This document shows positions 22,595-35,394 of a stretch of DNA of 64,000 nucleotides, piece after piece (the first letter of the stretch is position 1; every line of letters starts with the position of its first letter). Source of the stretch: Dendrophyllia cribrosa (lineage: Eukaryota > Cnidaria > Anthozoa > Scleractinia > Dendrophylliidae); the NCBI GenBank assembly GCA_024195265.1, contig JAJLRJ010000011.1, forward strand, positions 24,292,527-24,356,526, given 5' to 3'. The notes beneath the pieces are model-generated. The model worked only from the letters and a program-made list of their open reading frames with translations, had not been told where the DNA came from and did no database searches. Both the position numbers and the translations under genes were made by a program.

Positions 22595-22782
22595 TCGAAC
22601 CTCCCTTGAATGGACACCATCTGGACCAGAAAACTGTCTGCTTAAGAGAAGTGTCCACTTATGAGAGGTTAAAAATGTAGCTTCATTGTAGTGTTTGTAT
22701 GTGGCTGGGACCACGACTTAGTGACCACTTGTAGAAGATGTCTACCTAAGGAAGGTGTCCGTTAGCGGATGTTCGACTGTAC
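22595..22782. repeat. Degenerate foldback with GTCC/GGAC words
   Basis: The left end TTCGAACCTCCCTTGAATGG and right end (GTGTCCGTTAGCGGATGTTC, then GACTGTAC) carry inverse words. Related TA-flanked elements are at 38,069 and 42,137. Confidence 0.35.
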
Positions 22783-23145
22783 TTAAAAAAATATTGTGAA
22801 ACAGGATGTTGTTTCTAACTATAATTATATGTACAGAGTTTCTTAGAGTTTTTATTCGAAATTTTCGAAACAACCTTCAAACAAAGGGCTTCGACAGGAC
22901 TCTAGTCTCACTGACGTAAAATAAAAGCATAGCCCGTTTTCACTACTTGTAAAGTTCGTGTTCATTGAAAATTGAAAGGGATCATGACCTTGAAGTAAGA
23001 AATTTATTTCTAGATCTGTTTGGGTATTGAGTAAAAACCTGGAGTCTTCTCAGACTAAAATCGTTCACAAATATCCGTAACATGTAGAAGAAAGCAATTG
23101 CAACAGATTGGTAAGTTAACTTTCACAATTTCATGCATCATGGTT

Positions 23146-23268
<123 letters not shown>

Positions 23269-25477
23269 AGAGGAAAAGTAGGGCACATTTGTAACTTCTT
23301 TCTCCTTCTTTAATAATTTTCCCAGTTTAACGTGGTAAACCATAAAACTCATCGTGTGAAGGCCTCCACAACTGGTCTTTACTGCAGCAAAATTGCAAGA
23401 TCACAGGTTAAATGTGCACAGATTAATCTCCTTTAACGTGGCTAAGAGGTTACAAAAGCGCCCTATGCCGTGGTAAGCACTTTTTTAAAAGCTTTTAAGT
23501 TCATTTCAGGGCCAAAATGTAGCTATTGCCTTGCTATATATATGCCATACCATCCTCTCGATTACCACATCACTTTAAATCTGAGATATCACGGTTTGGA
23601 AAAATCTGCCGTGTAAGTGTTTGACTTCTCATGTCGATGAAAGGAATCAGAGTTCGCAAAAAGCCCTTTTTGTGTTTTGTGAGTTTGAAAAAAGCATTTT
23701 GCCACTGTAAATCATCTAATGTTGCTGAAACTTTTATATACATAAAATCAATCATTTGGCAATGTATTGCCTAAAAAATTAAGAGAATTGGATGTTTCCT
23801 TGCTGTTTTATAAAGATTTGAAGTTACCGATGTCTTCAAACTGTCAACGTTACGAAAGTTCCCTATTCGCTAGATGTTCCAAATGCTTATTTGCGCACAT
23901 TTTTTCGAGAGATATCAAACTTTTTTTCAATCAGATTAAACATTGGTACAGTAGTAACAGATGACCGAAAATTCAAGTTTCTCCATTGCAAGGAAAGATA
24001 GTTAGAGCGATGAAAAGATTTTTTAACTACCTTGGCGAATTTTGCGTTACAGCGGGGAAGGGGATATGACAGCAAAAGTTGATTCTATAACTCACAGTTA
24101 CGGCGATTGATAATAAAAATGTATAATACAAATAGCGTATTACATTAACTAACCGGCTGTTTGACATTTCACCGTATATGAGTATGTTTAAAGCGACGTA
24201 CTTAAAAATAGTGCTTTACAGCTCAAAACATCAATTTGTCGCGTAATGACCCATGTGTACAGCAAAACTAAACAATGATTCCAGAGAATTGCATATTAAA
24301 GCAAAGGAACAAAACGTTCTAATTGCATGATAATTTAAAAGAAGTACAAGCTGTCGAAATTGAAGAAAAAAAATATTCCTATAACTCTCTCTAAGCGCAG
24401 TCTGAATTAACGTGCAAAGTTTGGATGTCCTAAAGTTATGCGCGTTTAATGTTATGGCGTTGATTATTATTTTCCCCTTTACTTTATGTTATTGTTAACT
24501 GTTAAAGACAACTCAATTTTGCTGTTTATCTGGCTCAGCTGTTAATTACAGAACCTACAATTTTGACCATTTAACGTTCAAGGGCGCGGTTTAATTAAGG
24601 GCGGTGGGTAGTGATTGAATAATCGAAAACCATGAAGCCAAGACAACTAGTCTGTGACATCGAGTTGCATTTCAACTCATAGCTAAGGCGTAGTCGGCAA
24701 ACTATCCTGGAACGGTGTCTTTACCTTTTCTCAACAATTCTCTCACGGAATATAGATAAAAGACGAAGGATTGATGGGGATAGGGTGTCATCCGTAGACT
24801 TTTAAAGCCTACTAAAGACTTTCTTTTTCAGGAAAGCATTCCGCGTTTAAACGTTTTTAACTTTTCAACCACACCATACTGTTTCTTGATTTTCTAGTTT
24901 GACTTGTACACAAGATTCATTGTATTTGTATCCGCTTTTTATACATGATCACTTTTGCATATAGCCTTAGAGCAACAGCGCTTTGGAATATTTATAGCTT
25001 AAAAATACAGGTATAACTTTACGATGACCTCTGATTCGAAACTGTATAAAACAAAATTGCAACGACGAACTTGACTTACCAAGTTTGAGAAATTATGGGC
25101 TGCTGATTCTGGTGATACATTTTTTCCAAACAGTTTAATCTTTCCAGCTGATGTGAGTTGTATTTTTACTTTTCCCTTCTTCCACAAGGTCAAATTAAGT
25201 CATTTAATGTTTATGCATGAAATTTCCAACCGGGTGGATCCTGTAAATGGTAAGCACCCAGGGTCTACCCAAATTCTATATTGATATACTTAAAACGTGG
25301 TTCGATATAAAAGGAAAAAGTACATGCACACCAAAAAACTGTTCGCAAATACGCAATGAGATCTTGTAGAATAACAAGAACATAACTATTGACGGGAGAT
25401 AAAATTTTTACAAAGACTGGCATAGAGCAGGAATTACCAAAGTTAAAGATATCTTAAATAGTAACAACGAGTTTATA
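23269..25477. other. Gene-poor region, nothing recognised
   Basis: 2.2 kb of AT-rich DNA. No conserved protein motif, RNA gene or clear repeat was seen on either strand. Confidence 0.35.
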
Positions 25478-25765
25478 GAGCAGTTTTCAATTGAGTGTCG
25501 TAAAACCAAAACCAAAGTAATTACTCTGACCAATTACAGCAGTCGTAAACAATCTAATGAACCAATCAGAGCTCGAAGCAATTACATGTCGGCGGCACCA
25601 AGCGCGGGAAAACGCGTGCGAGCAAGTTACCATTGGTTTTGGTTTTACTTCTGATTGGTCGAGAAAGTGGCGCGAGATTTTTTAGCCAATCACAAAGCGT
25701 AACGGCGATTTGTAACAGCGAAGCAAATGTGTAATTACTTTCGACACTCAATTGAAAACTGCCCT
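25478..25765. mobile_element. TA-flanked MITE (GAGCAGTTTTCAATTGAGTG)
   Basis: 288 bp with inverted ends (CAGTTTTCAATTGAGTGTCG against CGACACTCAATTGAAAACTG), flanked by TA at 25,476-25,477 and 25,766-25,767. Further inner inverted words include AAAACCAAAACCAAAG and TTGGTTTTGGTTTTA. A Tc1/mariner-type target is likely. Confidence 0.65.
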
Positions 25766-26239
25766 AACGTATCAGGAATTGATTAGTAAGATAGGTAGAG
25801 GTTTTTCTTTTACCAAACTGCTGGGGCTTATCGATGCTATCCCTTCTGACTGGAAGAGAACACTCACAAATTACGGCAGTATTGCTGAAGGGAGGAATCT
25901 CCTGTAAACAAGCCCGCCGCATTTTGGTGGAAAAGAAATTTATAGAAACCTTTGGCAAACAGCCGGTTCCGCAGATCAGGCGTTTGTGATATTCAAAATA
26001 TTAATGAAATTCATAGTCTTGCTTTCAAAATAACTAATGAAACCAAGTTAAGTAGCTTTCAATTTAAGATAGTACACAATATATTGCCTCATAGAGCGGT
26101 AGATTGCAGTAATTAAGAAAAACTTGTGTGTTTTCGCTCTTTCACAGTCAAGAAAGCAAGAAATACTAAGAGAAATGACGTTCATTGGGATTCCTTGACT
26201 TTTTCCATATTCTACTTCTATCCGACAGTCATGGTAAAG

Positions 26240-27590
26240 CAAGTGTCAGAATTGGTGTTCGATAACTGAATTTGATAACTGAGCTCCTGATGTCAGAATT
26301 GGTATTGATAAAGTGGGCTTTTGACTTGGAACCTTTACATGATAGGAACTTCGTTTTCTTTTTCTGTTGAGTATCTTAACAAAAACATTGTTGTGATCAA
26401 AACCCGACTACTAAGTGCATACGGCGGCGAAATGTTAGCTATATTTATTGTTATCGTTCCGGTTGAAATTATTGCTATTAATTATATGAACAACTGAACT
26501 CTTTGAAACTTGATTACAGTAATATATCGTCAGATCGAAGACAGTGATATCAAATTAGGATTTGATTACGTGGGTAACCCTTTTGATTTGGAACTTTTAA
26601 ATGATTGTGACATAGGAACTTTAGTTTTTTTTTTACTTTTTCTGTTGTGTTTTGTTAGCAAAAACATTGTTGTGATTTAAAACCGAACACTAAGTGCATA
26701 AGGCCACGAAATGTTAGCTATATATTGTTAACGTTCTGGTTAATGTTAATTGCTATTAATTATATGAACAACTGAACTCCTTGAAACTTGATTACAGTAG
26801 TAATATATCATCCGATCGAAGACATTGATATCAGATTAGTATTTGATAAGTGGGTAACGCTTTTGACTTGAAACTTTTAAATGATTGTGACTTTTGAGCT
26901 TTTCTGTTGTTTCTTAAAGTGCATATGAACCGAAATTTCGTTTTATGTAGTTATAAAATTTAGCCTTTGAAATGCACGATTCCAAAATTTGAGACGTTTA
27001 GGGTAAAAATTAGCAATGTTACAAGCGTTCGAAGTTACGCTATTTTGCCCTAAAAATGGTCACGAAATTCAAGGGACTGGAGTCGAGTTGTGGCGTAATG
27101 TTGTTTGCAAAAGTTTGTTTACATCCAGTGATTCTCCGTGAGTTCTTGCCGCTCCGAAAGATGTCTAGGGATTTCGGTTGCGCCCGTAGCAAGACTTCTC
27201 GAAATGCGTGCGGCAGAGTCGCCATACTGGATATTGAACTGATCGTGCAAACAACATTACGTCACATCACATGACATTTTGACATTTTGGCCGCGCGATT
27301 TGAAAACCATTTTTAGGGCAAAATAGCGTAACATTGAACGCTTATAACAAGGCAAATTTTTACTCTAAACGTCTCAAATTTTGGGATCGTGCATTTCAAA
27401 GGCCAAATTTTATAACTACATAAAAATAAATTTCGTTTCATATGCACTTTAAGCAAAAACGTTGTTGTGTTTGAAATCCGACCACTAGGGAAAGCAAATG
27501 CATACGGCCACCAAATGTTAAATGTTACGTTTCTGTTAAATAAAGATATATGTAACATATCGCGTCCAATGTGTTCATCAATATATGGGC
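26240..27590. repeat. Tandem repeats of about 290 bp
   Basis: Three diverged units share AAAACATTGTTGTGAT (or the variant with GTTGTTGTG), a CCGACTACTAAGTGCATACG-like block and CGAAATGTTAGCTATAT. Units start near 26,340, 26,620 and 26,890. The third is split by the foldback at 26,918-27,448 and resumes at 27,453. Confidence 0.6.
26918..27448. mobile_element. TTAA-flanked foldback, 531 bp
   Basis: TTAA at 26,914-26,917 and 27,449-27,452. The arms are about 130 bp, from AGTGCATATGAA to its inverse at 27,448, including inverted TTACGCTATTTTGCCCTAAA at 27,040 and 27,315. It is inserted in a tandem unit whose first copy keeps the unoccupied TTAA at 26,376-26,379. No ORF. Confidence 0.75.
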
Positions 27591-28425
27591 AAATTTAATT
27601 CACGCTCGACAGTATCTACAAGCGATTTAGCGGATGGCTGTGCTTTCACGAGTGATTTTTTTACGCTCAGCGATTTTAAAACTTAAGCGACTTAACAAAA
27701 ACAATGGAATTGTATTCTATTTAATTCGCCCTTTAAACACAGCCAATATGCTCAAACAATTTACCGCATGCGTTTCTTATATCAGTATACGCGAGACAGT
27801 ATGTACAAACTATTTAGTGCATGCGCTACATATGGAAGTGTGCGCGAGACTCCACTGCGGTCAAGCGTCTGAGCATGCAAACAAAAATATACTACGCCAA
27901 CAAACCTCAGCATTACATAGTGTTTCAAACATGTCTAACCTTTTTGGCAAACGTCCAAAAAGAAATGGCAAAAAAATATAAGCAGAATGCTGGAAATATA
28001 CTGAGCTGAATGTTCGAAACGTCTAAACATTTTCTTTTACCTACTTTTGTTTCCTTTCGCAAATTGCTATCAAAGTTTCGATTTTTCTCTCAAACTTTGG
28101 CTCACCCCTTAAACATTATGCTCGGAAGACCAGAAGTTCTCCTTTACGCATGCTTAAGCATTTAACCGTGGTAGAGCGCGAGACAACGGCCGTGGTTCCA
28201 CTAGGCAAGTTTACAACGGTGTTACAACGTTGTCAAGCCGTCTCCAATTTTTCTATTGGTTGAGATTTCAAAACCAGTGTTGTCACAACGGTGTCGGGCA
28301 CTAGTGGAACCGCGGCCAACATGTCCAAGCAATTAAGCCCAAGCATGTGCTACATAGATTGCGCGATGCAGTGGCCATGTTTTCACGAGCAAATTTTCGG
28401 TCGCTCAGCAACTTAAAACCGTTAA
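27590..28425. repeat. Diverged direct repeats around 27,630 and 28,370
   Basis: The stretch GTGCTTTCACGAGTGA...CGCTCAGCGATTTTAAAAC at 27,640-27,683 is repeated at 28,377-28,420 (TGTTTTCACGAGCAAA...CGCTCAGCAACTTAAAAC). The two copies form the host sequence for the next foldback and its empty site. Confidence 0.5.
28188..28317. mobile_element. Short MITE (GGCCGTGGTTCCACTAG)
   Basis: 130-bp hairpin-forming element with ends GGCCGTGGTTCCACTAG and CTAGTGGAACCGCGGCC. The possible 3-bp target is AAC on both sides. Confidence 0.5.
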
Positions 28426-29261
28426 GGTCGCGGGGGATACCTGGCCATGAATAAATTCATAAGGCAAAATTGTAGCAGGGGTGCCACTTCGAAAAACGTT
28501 ATATCATGAACGTTTGGAAGCCGATTTCGCTAAAATTTAACAGAGATATTGGCGAATAATGGAAGTGCATAAGGATTGTTTTTTATTGAAGAGATCGGGC
28601 TTTGCGGCAATACTGCATGTAAGCGACCAAAGTTATGTTTTTTAAAAACGTGGTTTTGTGTCTATGTTTGCTTCTCGAGAAGAACACAAAGCAAGTTGAT
28701 CTCACCACTCACTGGTCCTTCAAAACGTCTATTGTGTCATATCTGACTCAGATTTTTTTTATTTCAACTTCAATTAAAAGTTATTAGCTTTTAAAGGAGT
28801 AAAATTGTCCATGTTAGAAATTTAAGCCTCGTATCTTCCCTTTGAAAGCCTATTTAAAAATTTTGAGTCAGATATGACAATCTACAATACACCTAGTTTA
28901 CCTCCCTGCAGTATCAACTCATGAAATTCTCTATCCGCGCTGAATTCTTGGACACAAAATTGCTCGTTTTTACGCTTCCGAAGGCTTCCCGAGCAAACAC
29001 GAATGCAAAAAATATTTATTTATGGTAATTTTGCTAATTTTAATCCACGGGCCGCTATTGTTAACACTTCATGCAGAAAGAACAATGCGTTGAAAAGTAA
29101 TGTATTTTACCAGGCAGCGCTTTGCACGTGCAATTATTGATGCAGAAACATTTCTGAGCCTGTTCGTGAATATTTCGCGCATTTTTGGTATCAGCCGTCG
29201 CACTTCGTGCATACTCTTTTCATAAATGCATACTGATGAACGGAACCTGTCCCCCGCGACC
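28426..29261. mobile_element. TTAA-flanked TIR element, 836 bp
   Basis: TTAA at 28,422-28,425 and 29,262-29,265. The ends GGTCGCGGGGGATACC and CCTGTCCCCCGCGACC are inverted repeats. The interior also carries inverted words (TGAGTCAGATATGACA at 28,860 against TGTCATATCTGACTCA at 28,735). The flanks joined across the element match the empty site at about 27,665-27,705. No ORF. Confidence 0.75.
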
Positions 29262-29307
29262 TTAAGCGACTTAACAAAAACAATCTATATGATCATACGC
29301 GTGTTCC

Positions 29308-29646
29308 TATGCGGATGACAACCAGCTGTATTTTGCAAGTAAGAAATTGGAACACATTAACGAGACATTAGTTTCGGAATTAAGCACAGTCAGCAACTGG
29401 TTCTCAAACAACAGTCTTACACTAAATCCATCAAAGCGAAAAAAAATACAAACATTCAAACCGCTAAACATTTTAACATCAAAATACGTTAGTGAATTCA
29501 GTACTAAACAAAAGAGTCAACACAAAACATCTCAGCGGAATATTAACAACCTCGATGTACGAAGAGTTTTCACTACAAACTATGGGTTTAGTCAGTCAGT
29601 CAGTAACACAAAAACTCCTTATGGAGATATCTCGATAGTCTTTCCC
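29308..29646 (+). pseudogene. LINE reverse transcriptase fragment
   Basis: In frame from 29,308 the sequence reads YADDNQLYFAS, then KKLEHINETLVSELSTVSNW and FSNNSLTLNPSK. This is the YADD active-site region and following segment of a non-LTR reverse transcriptase (CR1/L2/Jockey-like layout). Beyond about 29,445 the similarity fades into an A-rich frame. No upstream RT core was found, so it is a short fragment. Confidence 0.7.
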
Positions 29647-29649
29647 TAA

Positions 29650-30479
29650 CTTCTTATTCCAAGATGGCGTGTTACGGTGCGGTCTGTTTTCCCGTCATAT
29701 TTGTATCTTTTTTTTTTGTAAAGCAACATTACCACGACGCACACCAATGAGAATCAGTTCTAGTTAGCTTCAGTTGAAAAAGGCCTGTAACTTGAAAATC
29801 TTTGAAGTTACTCGCAGTATGGCGTCCAAGTTTAAAAAAAGAAAAGAACGCCAATTTCTTTTTTTTAAAAACAATGTAAGACGAAATACAGTTTTACGAA
29901 AGAATTAAGCATGCGTTGTTTTCCTTATTGTTGCGCGCTACATTTTAATTTAAGTCGCGGAATACTTTCTTTGTTTCGTATTCCTACTTTGAAGTAACTT
30001 GGAAAACTACTCACAAGTGATACGGCATGCCATTTTGGATTTCCTCTGCCGTTTTGTCATGGAAGTTTTATAATATAATTCTATTGCTGATAACGGATTA
30101 AATTTGCTGAGCGACTGAGAAATTCGCTCATGACAACAAGGCTAATATTATAAACATTACTTTCCCTTACCGCGCAAGGTGTCCATTAACTAACCGACCA
30201 TAACTATTAAGTCCATTAACTAACCGACCATTAACTAACCATTAACTAACCGACCATAATTTTCAGAGAATTTTGATAAACGGTAAACAGCCATGATGTC
30301 GCATCCTTGAAAACACTCGTTCTAAAAACATGCAACAGTAATTGCACAAATGTTAAGTCTCTACCAGTCTACTACTGTTGTTCACTGAGTTTCAGGTGTT
30401 CCTGGCAAAGTCATTGACCAAATATCATGTTTAGAACTCCGGCATTTCATGTTAAAAGGTAGTTACCCGGACTGTTACA
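29650..30479. other. No gene recognised
   Basis: Includes a short tandem of ATTAACTAACCGACCAT-like words at 30,183-30,260. Nothing else is supported. Confidence 0.4.
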
Positions 30480-30499
30480 AATGCCGCATATACGGTTAC

Positions 30500-30727
30500 A
30501 GAAGTGTCTTTTGTTTGTTACAAAAGTGCCTGGTTTCGTTACCAAAGTGCCTGATTTCGTTACCAAAGTGCCCTATTTGTTACTAAAGTGCCCTATCCAA
30601 CGTGACAAAAGTGCCCTACCAGTGTTACCAAAGTGCCCTATGTTACGAAAGTTCCCTGTCTTAGTTACTAAAGTGCCCTATAAAGTTACTAAAGTGCCCT
30701 TTTTGGGTTACAAAAGTGCCCTTTCCT
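30500..30727. repeat. Minisatellite, GTTACNAAAGTGCCC units
   Basis: About nine imperfect units of 20-27 bp, each containing GTTACCAAAGTGCC or GTTACTAAAGTGCC. The Lys-Val-Pro-rich open frame across it is repeat-encoded. Confidence 0.8.
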
Positions 30728-30729
30728 CT

Positions 30730-30835
<106 letters not shown>

Positions 30836-31580
30836 AGTTAAATGTACTTTTCAAAAAGAAAATCTTAGCCGACACATTATGACTTACTAACAACCGGCCG
30901 CCTGAAGTTCAAAGTCATTAAGAATGATCACAGTCTCTTGGAATGTATAACCACTCTTGAGGGATGTCGTATCGTCGCCTTGCTGTCTACTAGACACAGA
31001 AGACATTAGAATTCGGCTTCCTTTATTTGATTGTATATCACTGTAATATTTATAATGGTTTTGAACTGTTCGTAATTAGTAACCTCTCAGAGGCAGTGGA
31101 GTTGATCCTTGTGCAAATTAATGCAACAGATACATTCATTAAACCTCGCTGTTCGAAAAGTGTAGGGGACGTAGACCCCGGTGTTTGGTCAGGCCTTGCC
31201 AGTTATTTCATTTCACTTCACATGCAGTTCATCGGTTGACAGGGTAACAGTGAGATCAAAATCAACTGACAGCAGCATCTAGAGGCGCCTTTAATAGAGC
31301 TGACATCTGCAAAGCGGGCACGTACTTGTCCGCTCATTCATTCATCCGCTACTTTTCTTCTTTCTTCTTCTTGGTATAGTTGAAACGAGGTTTAATATTC
31401 TCACTTAAATTTTTCAATCTACCTGGTCGAAACCCGATTGGTGCCATCAAATACTGAATCTATACATACTTTTGTTTCGGATGAACGCCTTTTTTATCGC
31501 GTGCCAAATAGATGTTAAATTAAGCAAATCACTTTGTCGCAAATCATTGCGTTCGCTGTTGATGACTCCGACACTATTAA

Positions 31581-31964
31581 AGGGACACTGTCACCTATTT
31601 TTAGTATCACTTTGAAAGGCCAAAAAACGTATTTGTTTCAATGGAAACCTTAAAATAATGGTCCAGGTTTGTTAACAAATACTCTACCAGTACACAGAAA
31701 CTAGTATTCCTTATCTTTGGCTGCGGATGGCCAGGATGGAAATGGATTGCAACTTGAAAAAGTTGGCCAATTTTTTCAAGTTCCTCTCAAGAGTCGTGGA
31801 AAAATCGCCGAAAAACTTATTATGGTTTGTTCTTCCTTGAAGAAATCACTTGATATTATCTTCTTGGTGTTCTAAAAGCAATTTTATGTTTGAGCAAAGG
31901 TACTTTGTCATATATTTAGTGTATTTTGACCAAAACACAGCAAAATCTGCGTGACAATGCCCCT
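31581..31964. mobile_element. TTAA-flanked MITE, 384 bp
   Basis: TTAA at 31,577-31,580 and 31,965-31,968. The ends AGGGACACTGTCACC and GTGACAATGCCCCT are inverted with few mismatches. No ORF. Confidence 0.65.
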
Positions 31965-31968
31965 TTAA

Positions 31969-34480
31969 GCACAAAACGTTCTCTTTTAACCTGAACCCTA
32001 ATTAAAAACTAATTTATCAAACCGCGTCTCAGTTCAATGACAAAGAGACAGTTAATTCCTTTCTGGATTCAGCTTAAATACTAGTCCTTCCGTCACCGAA
32101 TCGTGGTACACTGGGATGACTAATTAGGTATGGTTTGATGTTTTATCAATTTTTGGACCACTTGTTGCATATGTTTTTGTCTAAACTACTCTATAAAGCC
32201 AACAATATAATTTTGAGCGGCACATTATGTAGCTTATTTACATATAGGAGAATACCCCACCTCCTTCTCCATAATGGCTACGGCCGCTTGAAACTGGTTA
32301 AGCTTTGCCTGTGAATCTGACAAATTAGTGAGCTGAATTCAGACCTGCGTCAGCTGACTCAGCTAACGACAGATGAGTTTCAACACCCCCAATAAAATGT
32401 AAAAAACTAAAAGTAAAATAAAGAAGGCGTGTGTGTGGTTGGGATTTTCGACCAATTAATTTCTTCACAAATCAGCTAAAGCTCAATTCAGGCGGGTGAT
32501 TTTCGCTGTGATTTCCACGGCGATATATGATGTTTTTTGTTACGGCCTGCGCGCAGAAGTTACTTTTTCACCCCAGGGGCCAGTGCTCGCAGGGTAGTGT
32601 TTTGACGCACTCGCGATGCAGCCGTCAGATCACACTCGTGAACCAAATCGCAGCGAAAATTGGGCTTTAGGGTACTTCTTAAAAAAAAAATAAATTAACA
32701 AAACAAAAAACAGATGTGTTTGTGGTAGATTAATTACTCGGCTCAGGAAGGAACTACGGAAATGCACCCAGAATACTCTTATTTTATTTTATTTTTTTCG
32801 ACCAAAAAAGGAGATTTTCTGTAACCAGCTTTTCTGTTTCCGTTTTTAAAAGTTTCAACTGTAAATTAAAGTAGAATAGACTGCGAAGCGTTCGTTTCGG
32901 GGATTATATCCCTCATAAAGGTTTACATGACATGGTTAATCCCATCAAAATATCAACGCGCTGTGTATATTTAAAGGGCAATGTCCCGCGGTTGATTTAT
33001 CGTTTTTTTTTTTATCGTGGCCACGAGCTTGCCTTTAAGCTCGCTTTATTATCTTGGAATTGGAAGAAACAATCACTAAAGTGTTCGAAATAAATAAAAA
33101 TTGGCTAAAGAGAGAAAATAAGGACTAAAAATGGCAAAATTTAACAAGAATGGTAATTCTTGATTTCCGTTGACCTGTCACATCAAATTTGATGAAATGC
33201 AATTCACCTCCACCCTTGTAATCACGCTGCAGTTTATCTTCAAACTAATGCATGCTTCTGTTTTGCTGTGTAACATCGTTTTATCCTATTAAGTCGTATT
33301 GTTTTGGCATTTGGCGATACATCATGGAAATAAGTCAAGCGGAATTTTGTTATTACTCGTGCGCATAGCGCGCATGAGGTAAGGTTCCGGCTTCGTTTTT
33401 CTTGTTATTTTTATTTTTGTGTCACGATCTTGCATGCAAATTTATGCACGAATATTTCAGTGTACGCGAACTCGCCCCTGCCTCCCCTAGAAAGTTATTT
33501 TTGCCCCCTATTGTTATAAAAGGCTTCAGGAAGGTTAAACCAATCAGAATCCGTCTACTGAGCACATGTCTGGGTTTTAGGGGGGACTAGAGAGAATCGG
33601 ATTGTCACTCAGAGAAGACTTTCCGATTCAAACAAATATGGCCTCTTCTGTACTCCACACTTCAAGTTTTCAGACGTTCATTTTCCATTATCAAAATGTA
33701 AACATGCCTTTGAATACTTCGAAATGGAAAGAAAGAGTCCTTAAGACGATTTGTATGCCTTTGAAGTGGCGGTTAGAGAGCTGAAAGCGATGGAATCGTC
33801 CTGTGAGGATCACAAAGCGAGACACAAAGCGAGACATGTCTTCCTACAGAATTCATACTCGAAGCACGAAGCGGTAGACTTTACCCTTAATAAGAATTTT
33901 CAAGCATTCCTGGAAAACTACGGTAAAGAAAATAACATTTTTGAATGTCCATTTACTTCGTAAGAAACATTTCATAGACTGTTTGTTCTTCGACATGTGC
34001 TAAAATTTGCTTGCGTTGCTGACACGGCTTCCTCGATGCGATAATTTAACGCATTTTGCTCTTGAGAATAAACTAATAGATATTTGAATAAAACTTTCAA
34101 CTGAGAGAATTCGTTGTCCTTTTTCCTGTGTAAAGGCAAATTGCAATTAAACTTGTTCGAATGTTTTCTTCGTGAAGCCAATAATCACGGTTAAGGCACG
34201 CTAGCAAATATAATTAAGCTTAAGTTAGATCACAGGTAGCCCAAGCTATATGTGTCACAGTAACCGTTACGAGCGAAATTATAAGGATTTGTATTAGAAA
34301 AAGCGGTCCATTCTAGGAGCTAAAAAATACGAACAAGATTTCAATAAAAATTGCCTACCTTACTTCGCTTGTGTGTTTCCTTGTCTCCTGTGTGGTTTTT
34401 GGAGCGATTTAGAGCGTTTCCAGTGAGTTTTAGTTCCATTGCTTTCTCTCTATATATATTGTCTAGCGGGCCAGGAAATC
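31969..34480. other. Gene-poor region, nothing recognised
   Basis: 2.5 kb. The open frame at 33,751-33,963 (70 codons, Lys/His-rich) has no domain or splice context that supports a gene. No strong repeats were seen. Confidence 0.35.
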
Positions 34481-34529
34481 CGGGCGGAAGGGGAGGGGTC
34501 AAACAATCTTGCCATCCGTCGGTGAAGCG

Positions 34530-34552
34530 GGGAGGGGGGGGGGGGGGGGGGG
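34530..34552. repeat. G homopolymer
   Basis: Run of about 20 G following CGGGGAG. Similar G or C runs occur at 38,437-38,470, 47,170-47,223 and 48,660-48,686. Confidence 0.9.
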
Positions 34553-34884
34553 ATTCTTTCTGGAATAACCCAATGTAACAGAAATAATTCACGGTTTGGG
34601 AAGTATTATTAGACTAGTGTGGGTTTGATCAGGAATCAATAAATTAAATATTCAAAGCGAGTACAGAAAAATTGGTAGCTTCAATCAACATGTCTTGTGT
34701 GATGGTGCAATGAGTGTCATGCAAAATTCGTTGAGGGGGGAGGGGCGCGTGACCCGTTTAAAATAAACCATAAAACTTCTCTCTCTCTCTCTCTCCCTAT
34801 CCCCCCTCCCTCTATATTAGCAGTAATCACAGATTATGGAGACGCGTTCGAAAGAATTTCCGACGGAAATGAGCCCCTGAATAA

Positions 34885-34912
34885 AACCAATAGGGGCGGC
34901 CATTTGGAAGAC
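34885..34912 (+). promoter_or_regulatory. CCAAT, GC-box and YY1-like cluster upstream of the ANTXR-like gene
   Basis: CCAAT at 34,887-34,891, GGGGCGG at 34,893-34,899 and GGCGGCCATTTGG (YY1-like) overlapping it. They lie about 370 bp upstream of the coding start and within a GC-richer stretch (34,840-35,110). The motif identities are seen; promoter activity is inference. Confidence 0.3.
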
Positions 34913-35263
34913 CGTCTACCAAAAAATCTTAAATTTTACCGCACATAAACCACAGGACAACCAACACGAACTTCGAACGCGACAATATTAAATTTAATTG
35001 CGTGTCCGCGCGTGGATTCTGCTTTCAGCGCGGCCAGGTGGCAAAGCGCCAAATCGGAAATAAACAGTCATGGTCTACATCTTCCAAGCTGAAAGGAGTC
35101 GAATCTATGATCATCCTTTTTCCGGAAGCCTGATTCCCGAAAGGCCTTTTAATTGCGCAGTTAAAGCAGACAGTACTTTGCAACGATGAAATAGAAGCAC
35201 AGACAGTTGGACGAAACTCTACGAATTCACGAGCTAGACGAAATAGTGATTTTTGTTGAAAGA

Positions 35264-35394
35264 ATGTTGAAAATCATGAATGCATGGCCGTATTTTGTCT
35301 TGGCTGTTTTGCTTCAGGCGTGGATCGTCCCTAAACTTGTTTCGAGCCAGCATAAATGTCTTGGTGGATTCGATATTTACTTCGTCCTAGACAA
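35264..35394 (+). CDS. ANTXR: ANTXR-like exon 1: signal peptide, vWA start
   Basis: Two in-frame ATGs, 35,264 and 35,276. The second gives a compact signal peptide (MNAWPYFVLAVLLQAWIV). Then CLGGFDIYFVLD with the first MIDAS Asp. The GTGAGT donor splits the Lys codon AA/A. A 2-codon upstream ORF (ATG AAA TAG, 35,186-35,194) precedes it. Confidence 0.85.

Noticed and set aside
33601..33963. Small gene upstream of the ANTXR-like gene
   Set aside because: Two short frames in different phases, no domain, no clear splice link, ordinary composition.
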